NCBI GenBank assembly: GCA_023665245.1
Contig: JAMPEH010000007.1
Coordinates: 26,644 to 90,643, forward strand
Direction: 5' to 3'
DNA: 64,000 nucleotides
From: Muribaculaceae bacterium
GTDB taxonomy: Bacteria > Pseudomonadota > Alphaproteobacteria > Rs-D84
The notes beneath the pieces are model-generated. The model saw only the letters and a list, made by a program, of their open reading frames with translations, did not search any database and had not been told where the DNA came from. Shown here one piece after another: positions 31,510 to 39,438 of this stretch (position 1 is the first letter of the stretch; each line of letters starts with the position of its first letter). Position numbers and translations under genes: made by a program.

Positions 31510-31680
31510 TTTGGTAAACAAAAAAGGCCGGCAAAATGCCAGGCCAATTTTCAGATTTTTGCGCATCATTCCCGTGGATGCATGGTGATGTTGCCCGTGG
31601 GGGCCCACCATTGTGGTGGATGTATCCACCACATGCATTGCGACAAAGATTTTGTTTTGTTGCATAATTTGCACCCCTTG
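31510..31680 (-). promoter_or_regulatory. Possible attenuator leader upstream of the lipoprotein gene
   Basis: On the minus strand, hairpins GTGGTGGATACATCCACCAC and one around GGTGGGCCCCCAC are followed by the strong terminator-like GGCCTGGCA TTT TGCCGGCCTTTTTT (31523-31550), about 50 bases before the start codon. The region also encodes an in-frame run with three consecutive His codons (in GQHHHAST). A His-type peptide attenuator is conceivable but unsupported by gene function. Confidence 0.45.
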
Positions 31681-32248
31681 GTGAACAAATACGTGTAAAT
31701 CTGTTTTTGTTCTAGTTAAATCTTAGTACTAATATATTCCCATTGTCAAGAATAAAGCAAAGACAATATCATATGTGTCATCCCGGTGCATGACGCGGGG
31801 CCCAGTGCAGGAGTGACGGCAAGAGAAATGTGCGGTGCCTAACCACCTCCCGGCTGCGCCGTACTCCTCCATGGGAGGAGAACATCAAGCCTCAGGTTCC
31901 CCTCCTGTGGAGGGGTGGTTCTACGAAGCCTTGGCGAAGTAGAAACGGGGTGGTTTCAGGATGGCGAAATAAGGGGGATATCGGATATAATGCTGCGCGG
32001 CACTGGGCACCGGCCTTCGCCGGTGTGACGGTGTGTTTTTTTGTTCGCGTTTAATATACAAAATTATTGTCATTCCGCGGCTTGACCGCGGAACCCAGGT
32101 CATAAAGTTCCACCCCTGCGGCGGCAGGGGTAGGGTCTATTAAATTTGCAAAATTTGATGATTGATTAACTGGATTGCTTCGTTGTCCGTCTTTGCTGGT
32201 GCTGCAATGCGACTATGCTCGTAATGACAGGGAATACTTCTTTAATCC

Positions 32249-32382
32249 CGTCATACCGACACTGAATTTGAAAAACGATTGATAACCGTTTTTCAAAGAA
32301 CCGGTATCCATTGTGTTTTGTAATGTCCTAGCACAAGGGGATGCGAGGAACACAGTAGACCCCGTCCTTCGACGGGGTGACG
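32249..32382. repeat. MITE-like palindromic repeat, copy 5
   Basis: It starts CGTCATACCGAC and ends GACGGGGTGACG. A GAAAAACGATTGATAACCGT hairpin is inserted near the 5' end. The core TTGTGTTTTGTAATGTCC and GAGGAACACAGTAGACC are present. Confidence 0.75.
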
Positions 32383-32418
32383 AGTGTTTGATGTTTTTAG
32401 CGAAAACTTAAAAGTATA

Positions 32419-32484
32419 CGTCATACCGACACTGAATTTGAAAAACGATTGATAACCGTTTTTCAAAGAACCGGTATCCATTGC
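32419..32484. repeat. MITE-like palindromic repeat, truncated copy
   Basis: Identical to the first ~65 bases of the copy at 32249 (CGTCATACCGACACTG to GGTATCCATTG), then lost. It ends just downstream of the 1053-residue protein's stop codon. Confidence 0.7.
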
Positions 32485-32523
32485 GAAAGAATATCACACC
32501 TGTTTAAATGTGCGCATGATACA

Positions 32524-35500
32524 TCAGTATTTAACACGCCATTGTTTTATGGTTGTGTTGCATGGGTCAGGTTCGCCGTCTGTGGTCTTGCATGATTGCC
32601 ATTGGCCACTTGCCAATGTATATATGCAATGGGTGCCACTGCTGTTGATGGAATCAACAACATTTGTTTTGGCATCCCGTTTGCCTGGTGTGAATACGTG
32701 GCCAGTATCCAAATTAATCGCAACAAATGTGCCAGAACAATGGATTGTTTTGCCGTTTGGATAGCCTGCTTTTTTGTCGTCTTCAGATACAGGGTTGTCA
32801 CCCGTCACATCATCATTGGTGTCAACGCAAACCAATGCATAGTCACCATCAGGATAGCCGTTTTTGGGGGCCGCCAAATTCCATGTGGCAACCAATTTGT
32901 ATGATGTGGTCATCAGTGGGTATTCTTTGGATGTGCGTATTGTGCCGTAAATTGGTGTTAATGCAGACGTTATTTTTGCAGAACTGTCAGTGGTTAAGCA
33001 TGTCTTGTTTTTGTCACCTTCATAATAATTGCTTGTTGGACAGCAGTTTATCGTGCCATCAATTGGCGTATATGTGCCGGCGGTGCATACTTCGTTATTA
33101 ATACTGGCGTCGCCACCTGTGACGCATGTCCATATCTTGTTTGTATTTGATTGGTCGCTGGAACCGTTGGAATTATCGTCATTTGAACCGCATGTCCAGT
33201 TAAACGAAGTGTTGGATTCATCGGTCGTTGACATCCATGCGTATTTTTGGCCCGCCGGGCATGATGTATCACGGCAATTGTCGGTTGCGTCGGCTGTACC
33301 GGTTTTGGTTGCAAACCATGATAACAGCGTTTGTGTGTTTTTGTCGGCTGGTACGCGGATTTGATTATGTTCACCCACCCCCAGTTCGGTTGTTGGTTTT
33401 GCCTCGCAATTGCCCCAAATTTGTTCCGCGATACGGCATGTTTTGCAGCTGTCTTCATTATAGTCTTTGCCGTATTTGTCTTTTCCATTTTCTCCGTCTT
33501 TTGTTGGACATCTACCTTCGGCAGTACATATATCATACACACAACGTTCAATAGTGTCTTTGTCGGCCGCAGTTTTTTCTAGGTCTATTGATGTGCAATT
33601 TTTTGCGTTGCGGATGATGTATTGTTTGCCGTATAGTTCATCATAAAAATCGCCTGTACCTTTGTTCAACAAATCGTTCATAATTTCGTTGATTTTATCG
33701 GTGCCGGCCTCGGCTACGCAATTTACAACCTCGTCCCAGCATGCCTTGCGATTAATGATTGATTTGCGGTTAACGGACGAGTCGATGTTTTCACACAAGC
33801 CAAAGTTTCCGGAAATAGATGTACATACCTGGACGATACAGGCACGTCCAACCTCGCGACAGGTTTGCAAGATTGTTTCATATGTGTTGTTATTTGTTAT
33901 TTCTGTCATACCACCAATCCAGTCAGTGTCGGCACCGTCGGTGCCAACTTCCTGTAACAGGGCGGTGCATGCGTTCGTGACGTCTGCACACATTGCGTTT
34001 ACGGTTTTGTCAGCCTTGACCCCAAATGTTGACAGTGCGCGTGCATCAAAGTCCGCCAATGATTGTGCTGTTTCTGACAGACACTGGGTGGTTAGTGTTG
34101 TGCAACTTTGCCGGACGTCTTCTAATTTTTTATCCTGGGCCAATTTTATTTGTGCCAATGCGTCTTCGATAAATTCCGTCCATACGGTGTCTGCGATATC
34201 CTGGCAGTTTCCCATGGCGGGTTCCAAGAATTTCTTTTTTGAGTTTAAAAACGATACAAATGTTGTGTTGCCGGGGGCGGTTGTCCATGTGGTATCGCCG
34301 GTTGGGCGTGTAATCAATTTGCCCAAGTTTATCAGGTTCACGGTCAAGAATGCCTCGCCCGTGGATGGGTCGATATATTGACCTGATACGTCAAGGCATT
34401 TGCCCATGTCAGACCCACAAACCGATGAATCTGTTAACATGTCCAGCATTTTCTTTTTACATGTTAAAATGTCATCAGAATTGCGTTTTTGGTATATGTC
34501 CAGTCGTGACATATCCAGTAATGCACCGCCTTCGCGGACACGTTCGCGGGCGGTATCTGTTTGGGCCTGGTATGATTTGGCGACCGTGTTGCAGTCCTGT
34601 TCAATCTGCATTTGATATCCGCTTTCGGCGATGGTTAATTCGTCGTCGGTGCAAACCTCTAACGCCATTTCACGACACACGGGCAGGGCGGCCGAATATA
34701 ATTCAGTGCCGCTTTTACTGGTTGTGGATGTGCCTTGTAATGAATCAATGCTGTCAAATGCAGCGTCAATATTCAGTGACAGTGATATTGGTGACAGACT
34801 GCGGTCAAAATTACTGTCGTCAAAACTGGTGTTTAATTTTTTTGCGATTTCATCCAGCATCTTTTTAGACTGGGATGTATCTTTTTGGTTAAAGGCGATT
34901 TCGCCTTCGGTTGCCTTGTATAATGCGGCGGCGTCTTCTTTATCCATATTGACTGTCAGCAGACGCTGATTAAAACTTAACATTTTATCTTCGACCGCGA
35001 CCAGATTCTTTTTTACGCTGTCAAATTCGTGAATTCGCGTTGAACATGCGCACCGCTTTAATACCGCATCTTTGTTCGCGCAAAATTCGTCCATGCAACT
35101 GTAATAAACCTCGCGACATTTTTTTGCGTCACTGGATGTTATTTTGTCGCGTGCGGCAGTTTGCGTATCTGAATCTGCCACGCGTGCAATGTTGCGTGAT
35201 GCCGCGCGTGATATTGTTGCACGCGATGTTGTCGTGGCGGCGCGTGTACCGGTGGTTGTTGCCGCACGAGATGCGGTGCCCACGCGTGTTGTGGTGGCGC
35301 GACTGGTTATCGGGGTACGGGTGGTAATTGGTGCCGCCATAGTGGTGCGATTGCGTACACCAGAACCGGCTGTGCGTGACGCCGTGGTCTGTGATAATGA
35401 TTGTGTGCGGTCAGTGCTGTGTACAACGTTGCCGGTGCGTGCGGTGGTTGTGCGTTGCGCGGTGGTGCCGGATTTGTTCACGATATTCGTTGTACGTGAT

Positions 35501-35685
35501 ATTGATGTTGTGGGCGTGGTCTGAACAGATGTGTCTGTGGACGCTTTTTGTCGGGAAACAGTCGCCGTGTTATTAGATGTGCGACGCACCGCGGCGCGTG
35601 CAGCGTCGGCATTATCATCGGCCATGGCGCCATGAAACATAAGTGGCGCAAGGCATACAGCAAAAAGCAGTTTAAGACCTTTCAT
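32524..35685 (-). CDS. Large secreted protein, Thr/Arg-rich N-terminus and Cys-rich body
   Basis: This 1053-residue protein has a signal peptide (cleavage after AMA, about residue 22). A low-complexity Thr/Ser/Arg/Ala region (residues ~25-175) has repeats like TTTRVGTASRA and no cysteines. A long helical body follows with regularly spaced Cys pairs (KCREVYYSCMDEFC, LKRCACSTR, CREMALEVCTDDE, CREVGRACIVQVC), which suggest intramolecular disulfides. The last ~250 residues are beta-rich and Cys-rich (CPAGQKYAW, CCPTSNYYEG). No known domain was recognised. It is probably a surface or periplasmic structural protein. Monocistronic, downstream of tRNA-Leu(UAA). Confidence 0.7.
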   Translation of the reverse strand: MKGLKLLFAVCLAPLMFHGAMADDNADAARAAVRRTSNNTATVSRQKASTDTSVQTTPTTSISRTTNIVNKSGTTAQRTTTARTGNVVHSTDRTQSLSQTTASRTAGSGVRNRTTMAAPITTRTPITSRATTTRVGTASRAATTTGTRAATTTSRATISRAASRNIARVADSDTQTAARDKITSSDAKKCREVYYSCMDEFCANKDAVLKRCACSTRIHEFDSVKKNLVAVEDKMLSFNQRLLTVNMDKEDAAALYKATEGEIAFNQKDTSQSKKMLDEIAKKLNTSFDDSNFDRSLSPISLSLNIDAAFDSIDSLQGTSTTSKSGTELYSAALPVCREMALEVCTDDELTIAESGYQMQIEQDCNTVAKSYQAQTDTARERVREGGALLDMSRLDIYQKRNSDDILTCKKKMLDMLTDSSVCGSDMGKCLDVSGQYIDPSTGEAFLTVNLINLGKLITRPTGDTTWTTAPGNTTFVSFLNSKKKFLEPAMGNCQDIADTVWTEFIEDALAQIKLAQDKKLEDVRQSCTTLTTQCLSETAQSLADFDARALSTFGVKADKTVNAMCADVTNACTALLQEVGTDGADTDWIGGMTEITNNNTYETILQTCREVGRACIVQVCTSISGNFGLCENIDSSVNRKSIINRKACWDEVVNCVAEAGTDKINEIMNDLLNKGTGDFYDELYGKQYIIRNAKNCTSIDLEKTAADKDTIERCVYDICTAEGRCPTKDGENGKDKYGKDYNEDSCKTCRIAEQIWGNCEAKPTTELGVGEHNQIRVPADKNTQTLLSWFATKTGTADATDNCRDTSCPAGQKYAWMSTTDESNTSFNWTCGSNDDNSNGSSDQSNTNKIWTCVTGGDASINNEVCTAGTYTPIDGTINCCPTSNYYEGDKNKTCLTTDSSAKITSALTPIYGTIRTSKEYPLMTTSYKLVATWNLAAPKNGYPDGDYALVCVDTNDDVTGDNPVSEDDKKAGYPNGKTIHCSGTFVAINLDTGHVFTPGKRDAKTNVVDSINSSGTHCIYTLASGQWQSCKTTDGEPDPCNTTIKQWRVKY

Positions 35686-35776
35686 TCCTGTGACTTAATG
35701 TTAGCAAATTTATAAAAACGCGGGCAAGAACTATTTTCAGAGTTTAGGTATTAGAGTTTAGAGTGAAGATAATGTT

Positions 35777-35861
35777 TGGTGCGACCAGGGGGACTTGAAC
35801 CCCCAAGGCTTGCGCCACAGCATCCTTAGTGCTGCGTGTCTACCAGTTTCACCATGGTCGC
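35777..35861 (-). tRNA. tRNA-Leu (anticodon TAA)
   Basis: This 85-base class II cloverleaf has acceptor GCGACCA/TGGTCGC, anticodon stem CAGCA/TGCTG with loop CTAAGGA, a long variable arm, T-arm GGGGG TTCAAGT CCCCC, and an encoded CCA. Confidence 0.95.
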
Positions 35862-35877
35862 AAAACGTTCGTTTCGC

Positions 35878-35970
35878 TTGTGGATGTGCATTGGCGCACA
35901 TCCACAACAAAATTTTTTGTTGACCCTGGTGGCACTTCGCGGTTGCTTCGTAGTCACCATGGTCGCATGA
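35878..35970 (-). repeat. Hairpin and tRNA 5'-end copy upstream of tRNA-Leu(UAA)
   Basis: A 13-bp perfect hairpin TTGTGGATGTGC...GCACATCCACAA (35879-35909) lies beside the tRNA. About 40 bases further is GCGACCATGGTGAC on the minus strand, identical over 13 bases to the tRNA's 5' end and followed by TACGAAGCAACCGCGAAG. No gene seen in the 374-base gap. Confidence 0.55.
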
Positions 35971-36059
35971 TAAAATGCGCACAAATTTTACAATAAGCTG
36001 TTTTTTTTTCAACACTTTTATGATAATATAAATGTGATAATTAAATAAAGGTTTAGGAA

Positions 36060-37571
36060 ATGAAGTATTTACCACGTTTTTTTGTTCGGTGTTCCATGGC
36101 GGTGCTGGTGCCTGTGGCAGCAAATGCAGCCGGGACATATTATACCGGGAACTATCAATCGCCACAACAGCGGTACAGTAATTCTTCGGCATATTCTAGC
36201 ACACGTGGGTACAGCAGTTATACCAATGCAAATCCAAATGCGCGTTATAATGCCGGCGGCAATTGGTCTAATCAGCAGTCAAATCAGCAGCGTACACAAC
36301 AGAATCAATCGCGGACGCAGGGGGCTGCTGCGACAAATAAGTCTGCGGCGGGTAATGGATTCTTTGTGGATGCCGGATTGTCGTATGAAACAGCCAAGTG
36401 GCAGATGGAAATGAAAAATGCGGGATCTATCCTGCGGTATGATGACGTAAATTGGTACGTGTTTGATATTAACGGTGGGTATAAATTCAATGCTGGAAAT
36501 TTGCCAATGCAGGTTATTGCCGGATTCAAATATGGCATGCAAGGTGGTGATTCTTACATGATTGACGACGATATAACCAATGGTGGGTATACAGTTCGTG
36601 ATCTGTATGATAATGCAGGTGAAAAGGTTGTAGACCAGCAGGTCGGAACGGCTATGTCTATTGGTACCAGCAGTGGTGGCAGTATGCTGGGGTTCAATTT
36701 GGGACTTGGGTTGACTGATTTCTTTAAGGTTGGCAATGTGAAAATGACGCCGTCAATCGGGTATCGTTATTTGAAATATAAATTGGAAACCAAGAATAAT
36801 CACGGTTTGTCGGTTGAATTTGTAAACGGTGAATTTATTGATAATAATGGCGAAATACGGCATGTGCCAATATTAATATTAAATAATGGCAATGCCATAT
36901 ATAATATGTATTTAAATAGTAGTATTGTTGCGCCTCCTTATGAAGGCTCGTCAGACCAATTGCAAATAGTAGGTGGAGATGGTTGGACGCCTACGGCAAT
37001 AAATACCCAGGGGACGTTGTATTTTGCACAGCCGGGAACCAGTCACTCTTATGAAGTTGAGTGGGCAGGGCCATACTTGGCGTTGGATATGGATTATGCG
37101 ATTAATCAGAATAACGCGGTAAATGGTCGTGTTGAATTGGGATTGCCGGCGTATACTGCAACTGGTGACCAACCGTATCGTTTTGACTGGGATCATCCAA
37201 AGAGTGTTGAAGACAAAGGTGGTTTTGGCGATGCGTTCCATTTAGGATTGGGTGCAAATTGGACAACAGCGATAACAGATTCTGTGTCGTTGTCATTGGG
37301 ATTGACATACGATTACTATACGTTAAGTGGTGCAGATGCGACAACGTATTATAACGCGTCGTTCTGGAATACGGTGTATGATGTATTGTTGGAACAATGG
37401 AAGGCGGATGGCAAAGAAGAAGCAGATATGCTGAATCCGAAAACAGGTGATGGTGACGCAATCTTTATTGATGAATTGCGTTCCGCCGGATGGAAGATAG
37501 AAGATTCTGGTGAAATAGAATCTTTCTATAAATCATTGGGTATTCGTGTTGGGATTCGTGCGATATTCTAA
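36060..37571 (+). CDS. Outer-membrane beta-barrel protein with disordered N-terminal linker
   Basis: This 503-residue protein has a signal peptide (cleavage near ANA, about residue 23) and a Tyr/Ser/Asn/Gln-rich disordered segment (residues ~25-98, e.g. NWSNQQSNQQRTQQNQSR). The long domain behind it has alternating amphipathic strands and ends GIRVGIRAIF. The final Phe and strand pattern are typical of outer-membrane barrels, perhaps of the omptin/porin class (MTPSIGYRYLKYKLETKNNH). No catalytic residues are certain. The next gene follows after 14 bases, so they are likely co-transcribed. Confidence 0.7.
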   Translation: MKYLPRFFVRCSMAVLVPVAANAAGTYYTGNYQSPQQRYSNSSAYSSTRGYSSYTNANPNARYNAGGNWSNQQSNQQRTQQNQSRTQGAAATNKSAAGNGFFVDAGLSYETAKWQMEMKNAGSILRYDDVNWYVFDINGGYKFNAGNLPMQVIAGFKYGMQGGDSYMIDDDITNGGYTVRDLYDNAGEKVVDQQVGTAMSIGTSSGGSMLGFNLGLGLTDFFKVGNVKMTPSIGYRYLKYKLETKNNHGLSVEFVNGEFIDNNGEIRHVPILILNNGNAIYNMYLNSSIVAPPYEGSSDQLQIVGGDGWTPTAINTQGTLYFAQPGTSHSYEVEWAGPYLALDMDYAINQNNAVNGRVELGLPAYTATGDQPYRFDWDHPKSVEDKGGFGDAFHLGLGANWTTAITDSVSLSLGLTYDYYTLSGADATTYYNASFWNTVYDVLLEQWKADGKEEADMLNPKTGDGDAIFIDELRSAGWKIEDSGEIESFYKSLGIRVGIRAIF

Positions 37572-37585
37572 AACGGTGTGAATAA

Positions 37586-38206
37586 ATGCGAAATATAAAA
37601 AAAATCTTTGGTGTGGCGGGGATTGTGGCAATGTTGGCGTTTAGTGCAGGGGCTATGGAATTGGCCGGTACTGCATCTGTGAACGTCACCAGTGATACGG
37701 CCGCCGCCGCCAAGGCAATTGCATTGAATCAAGCGCGCCGCCAGATACTGAATCAGGTGTTATCCAAATATGCCAATGCTGACCAGGTACAGGTTGCCGT
37801 AAAAAACGCAAAATCTGATGAATTGATGAATCTGATTTCGTCGTCCAGTATTGATGGCGAACGCCAATCAGATACGGCGTATTCTGCAAATATCACCATG
37901 GTGGTGGATGCTGCGTCGGCACGTCAATGGATGTTGGCAAATGATATTCAAAATTGGATGGATAATGGTGCGGCAAATTCGTCTGCGGTTGTTGTTTTGA
38001 TATCTATGTCTGACCGTGTTGCAAATTGGATGGAATTAAAGCAGATTGCACGTAATGTAAATGTGGATTTAGATACACAATATATCATGGGCAACCAGGC
38101 GACAATAAAAATGCCTGTGGCGCGGCAATCTGCATTTGTAAGTGCGGTGCGTGGTGCCGGATGGGGTGTTCAAAATCAAAACGGTGGCGTTCGGATTTGG
38201 AAATAG
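37586..38206 (+). CDS. Periplasmic protein of unknown function, FlgT/LPP20-like N-domain
   Basis: This 206-residue protein has a signal peptide (cleavage near AGAM, about residue 22). Its first mature domain is ELAGTASVNV...TAAAAKAIALNQARRQILNQVL, a pattern seen in LPP20/FlgT N-terminal folds, where a strand is followed by an Ala-rich helix. The C-terminal part (DTQYIMGNQATIKMPVARQS) suggests another small domain. Function is not assignable. It is the second gene of the barrel-protein operon. Confidence 0.6.
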   Translation: MRNIKKIFGVAGIVAMLAFSAGAMELAGTASVNVTSDTAAAAKAIALNQARRQILNQVLSKYANADQVQVAVKNAKSDELMNLISSSSIDGERQSDTAYSANITMVVDAASARQWMLANDIQNWMDNGAANSSAVVVLISMSDRVANWMELKQIARNVNVDLDTQYIMGNQATIKMPVARQSAFVSAVRGAGWGVQNQNGGVRIWK

Positions 38207-38237
38207 TTTTCTGGAATTTTTCCATATGAATATATTC

Positions 38238-38265
38238 TTGACTTTTGGTGTATTTGGGCTAATTT
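38238..38265 (+). promoter_or_regulatory. Probable promoter of the TTG-start barrel gene
   Basis: TTGACT, a 16-base spacer and TAATTT lie 31 bases before the start codon of the next gene. Confidence 0.45.
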
Positions 38266-38295
38266 ATGCACGCATAAGGACGTAAGGGGAAAATC

Positions 38296-39174
38296 TTGAA
38301 AAAACTATCATTGTTTGTTTGGGTGTTATTTTCTTTGATGCCGTTGTCTGCAATGGCGGATACGGATAAAAGTTATGGTGAATTATACTTGTCTGTGCGT
38401 CGTATCGGATTGGAATTATCCAAGACCCAGGTTGGGCATCCAGAAGAATATTCAAATTCACCGGTTGCCGCACTTAGTGCCACCAGTCAAGAGTTTATCA
38501 AGGGGGTTTTTGATATTGCATTGGAATACAGGCGTAATCGTTTCCATTGGGACAACAGTTTGTTTATGGAATATGGAAAAACAACATTGAAACCATATAA
38601 TGAACCGTCAACAACAGACGAAAACGCGGATAAAATTTTATTGTCCAGTGATTTGACACATGCATGTTGGGAATTTGGTGGATTTAAGTTTGGGCCAACC
38701 GTGCGTGCGGCATACGATACGCAATTCGAAGATGACCCGGATGCGCCACGTCAAAATATTTTGCGTGCCAGTGGCGGTTTGTCGCTGTTTGATAATCCGG
38801 TTATTAAAAGTTTATATTTGACCGGTGTTTATGAATATGACTTTACATACGCAGGACATCAAACCAGTAAATCAGCCGCAGAATTGGGATGGCGTGTGGA
38901 ATATCTGGTTCGCGAAGGTGTCAAATTATCAACCAATGGATATTATCGTGAATATCTGTCTTATTCGCAATATGTGGGCACAGATTTGGAACGTGATTTA
39001 AGCCTGGTTGCGCGTATGGATACAAATCTGTGGGGTGATTTTACGATGGGGCCGTATGTGCAATATCGTCTGGCCAAGGCACGCGAGGCTGAAAATTACG
39101 GCAGTAATTTAATGATTGGAATCTCATTTAATTATATAACAAAGTTTGGCCTGATAACCCCGCCAACAGAATAA
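38296..39174 (+). CDS. Outer-membrane barrel-like protein with TTG start
   Basis: This 292-residue protein has a signal peptide (MKKLSLFVWVLFSLMPLSAMA, cleavage about residue 21). Amphipathic strands (ALEYRRNRFHWDNSLFMEYG, YLTGVYEYDFTY, GPYVQYRLAKARE, LMIGISFNYITKFG) suggest an outer-membrane barrel. No in-frame ATG fits a signal peptide. TTG 38296 has AAGGGGA 5 bases upstream and gives a textbook signal sequence, so TTG is the start. A terminator follows. Function unknown. Confidence 0.7.
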   Translation: MKKLSLFVWVLFSLMPLSAMADTDKSYGELYLSVRRIGLELSKTQVGHPEEYSNSPVAALSATSQEFIKGVFDIALEYRRNRFHWDNSLFMEYGKTTLKPYNEPSTTDENADKILLSSDLTHACWEFGGFKFGPTVRAAYDTQFEDDPDAPRQNILRASGGLSLFDNPVIKSLYLTGVYEYDFTYAGHQTSKSAAELGWRVEYLVREGVKLSTNGYYREYLSYSQYVGTDLERDLSLVARMDTNLWGDFTMGPYVQYRLAKAREAENYGSNLMIGISFNYITKFGLITPPTE

Positions 39175-39176
39175 CA

Positions 39177-39212
39177 AAAAACACGCGATAAAGAAATCGC
39201 GTGTTTTTTTAT
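39177..39212 (+). terminator. Terminator after the barrel gene
   Basis: AAAACACGCGAT, a 6-base loop and ATCGCGTGTTTTTTT form a strong hairpin directly after the stop codon. Confidence 0.9.
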
Positions 39213-39214
39213 CT

Positions 39215-39243
39215 TTGCATACTGAACAGAATTCTATTATAAT
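39215..39243 (+). promoter_or_regulatory. Promoter of the class I leader at 39271
   Basis: TTGCAT (39215-39220), 17 bases and a perfect TATAAT (39238-39243) lie directly behind the previous terminator and ahead of the leader. Confidence 0.75.
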
Positions 39244-39270
39244 GTTTCTGATACAGACAATGTTTGTATT

Positions 39271-39429
39271 GGGGCGTCATAACCCGTGAATCCAGTGTCC
39301 GTGGGGACAGAAAACATCTCCAACCAATATATGGTTGGAGGGTGGTGAATATATAGAATAAGCCCGCTATACTGGATTATAGTTATGAACCTCCAACCGT
39401 CTTAGATGAATTTGACGGTTTTCTTGTTT
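39271..39429 (+). promoter_or_regulatory. Structured leader RNA, class I, upstream of the EGF-like Cys-rich gene
   Basis: P1 pairs CATAAC with GTTATG and P2 pairs ATCCAGT with ACTGGAT. A TGTCC...GGGACA hairpin follows. The switch hairpin is CTCCAACC AATATAT GGTTGGAG, whose right arm can alternatively pair with CCTCCAACC after P1. The class I core is GGTGAATATATAGAATAAGC. The terminator is AACCGTC...GACGGTT plus TTCTTGTTT (39395-39429). Helices P1 and P2 differ in sequence from those at 3716, 8913 and 24143 but keep complementarity. It is the most compact and cleanest copy. Confidence 0.8.
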
Positions 39430-39438
39430 GGGGGAATT

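Larger units (their letters stand above)
31740..32523. repeat. Repeat-filled intergenic region
   Basis: It contains C/T-rich palindromes around CCTCCATGGGAGGAG (31870s), a 3' MITE fragment (31993-32030) and a GTCATTCCGCGGCTTGACCG palindrome (32069-32133, partner at 24839). It then has a MITE-like copy (32249-32382) and a truncated copy (32419-32484). Both of the last share ACTGAATTTGAAAAACGATT followed by its inverted half. No gene is seen. Confidence 0.65.

Noticed and set aside
31453..31674. His-containing leader peptide (GQHHHAST) as a histidine-operon attenuator
   Set aside because: Only three His codons in a row, and the downstream gene is a lipoprotein, not histidine biosynthesis. Kept only as an unproven attenuator.
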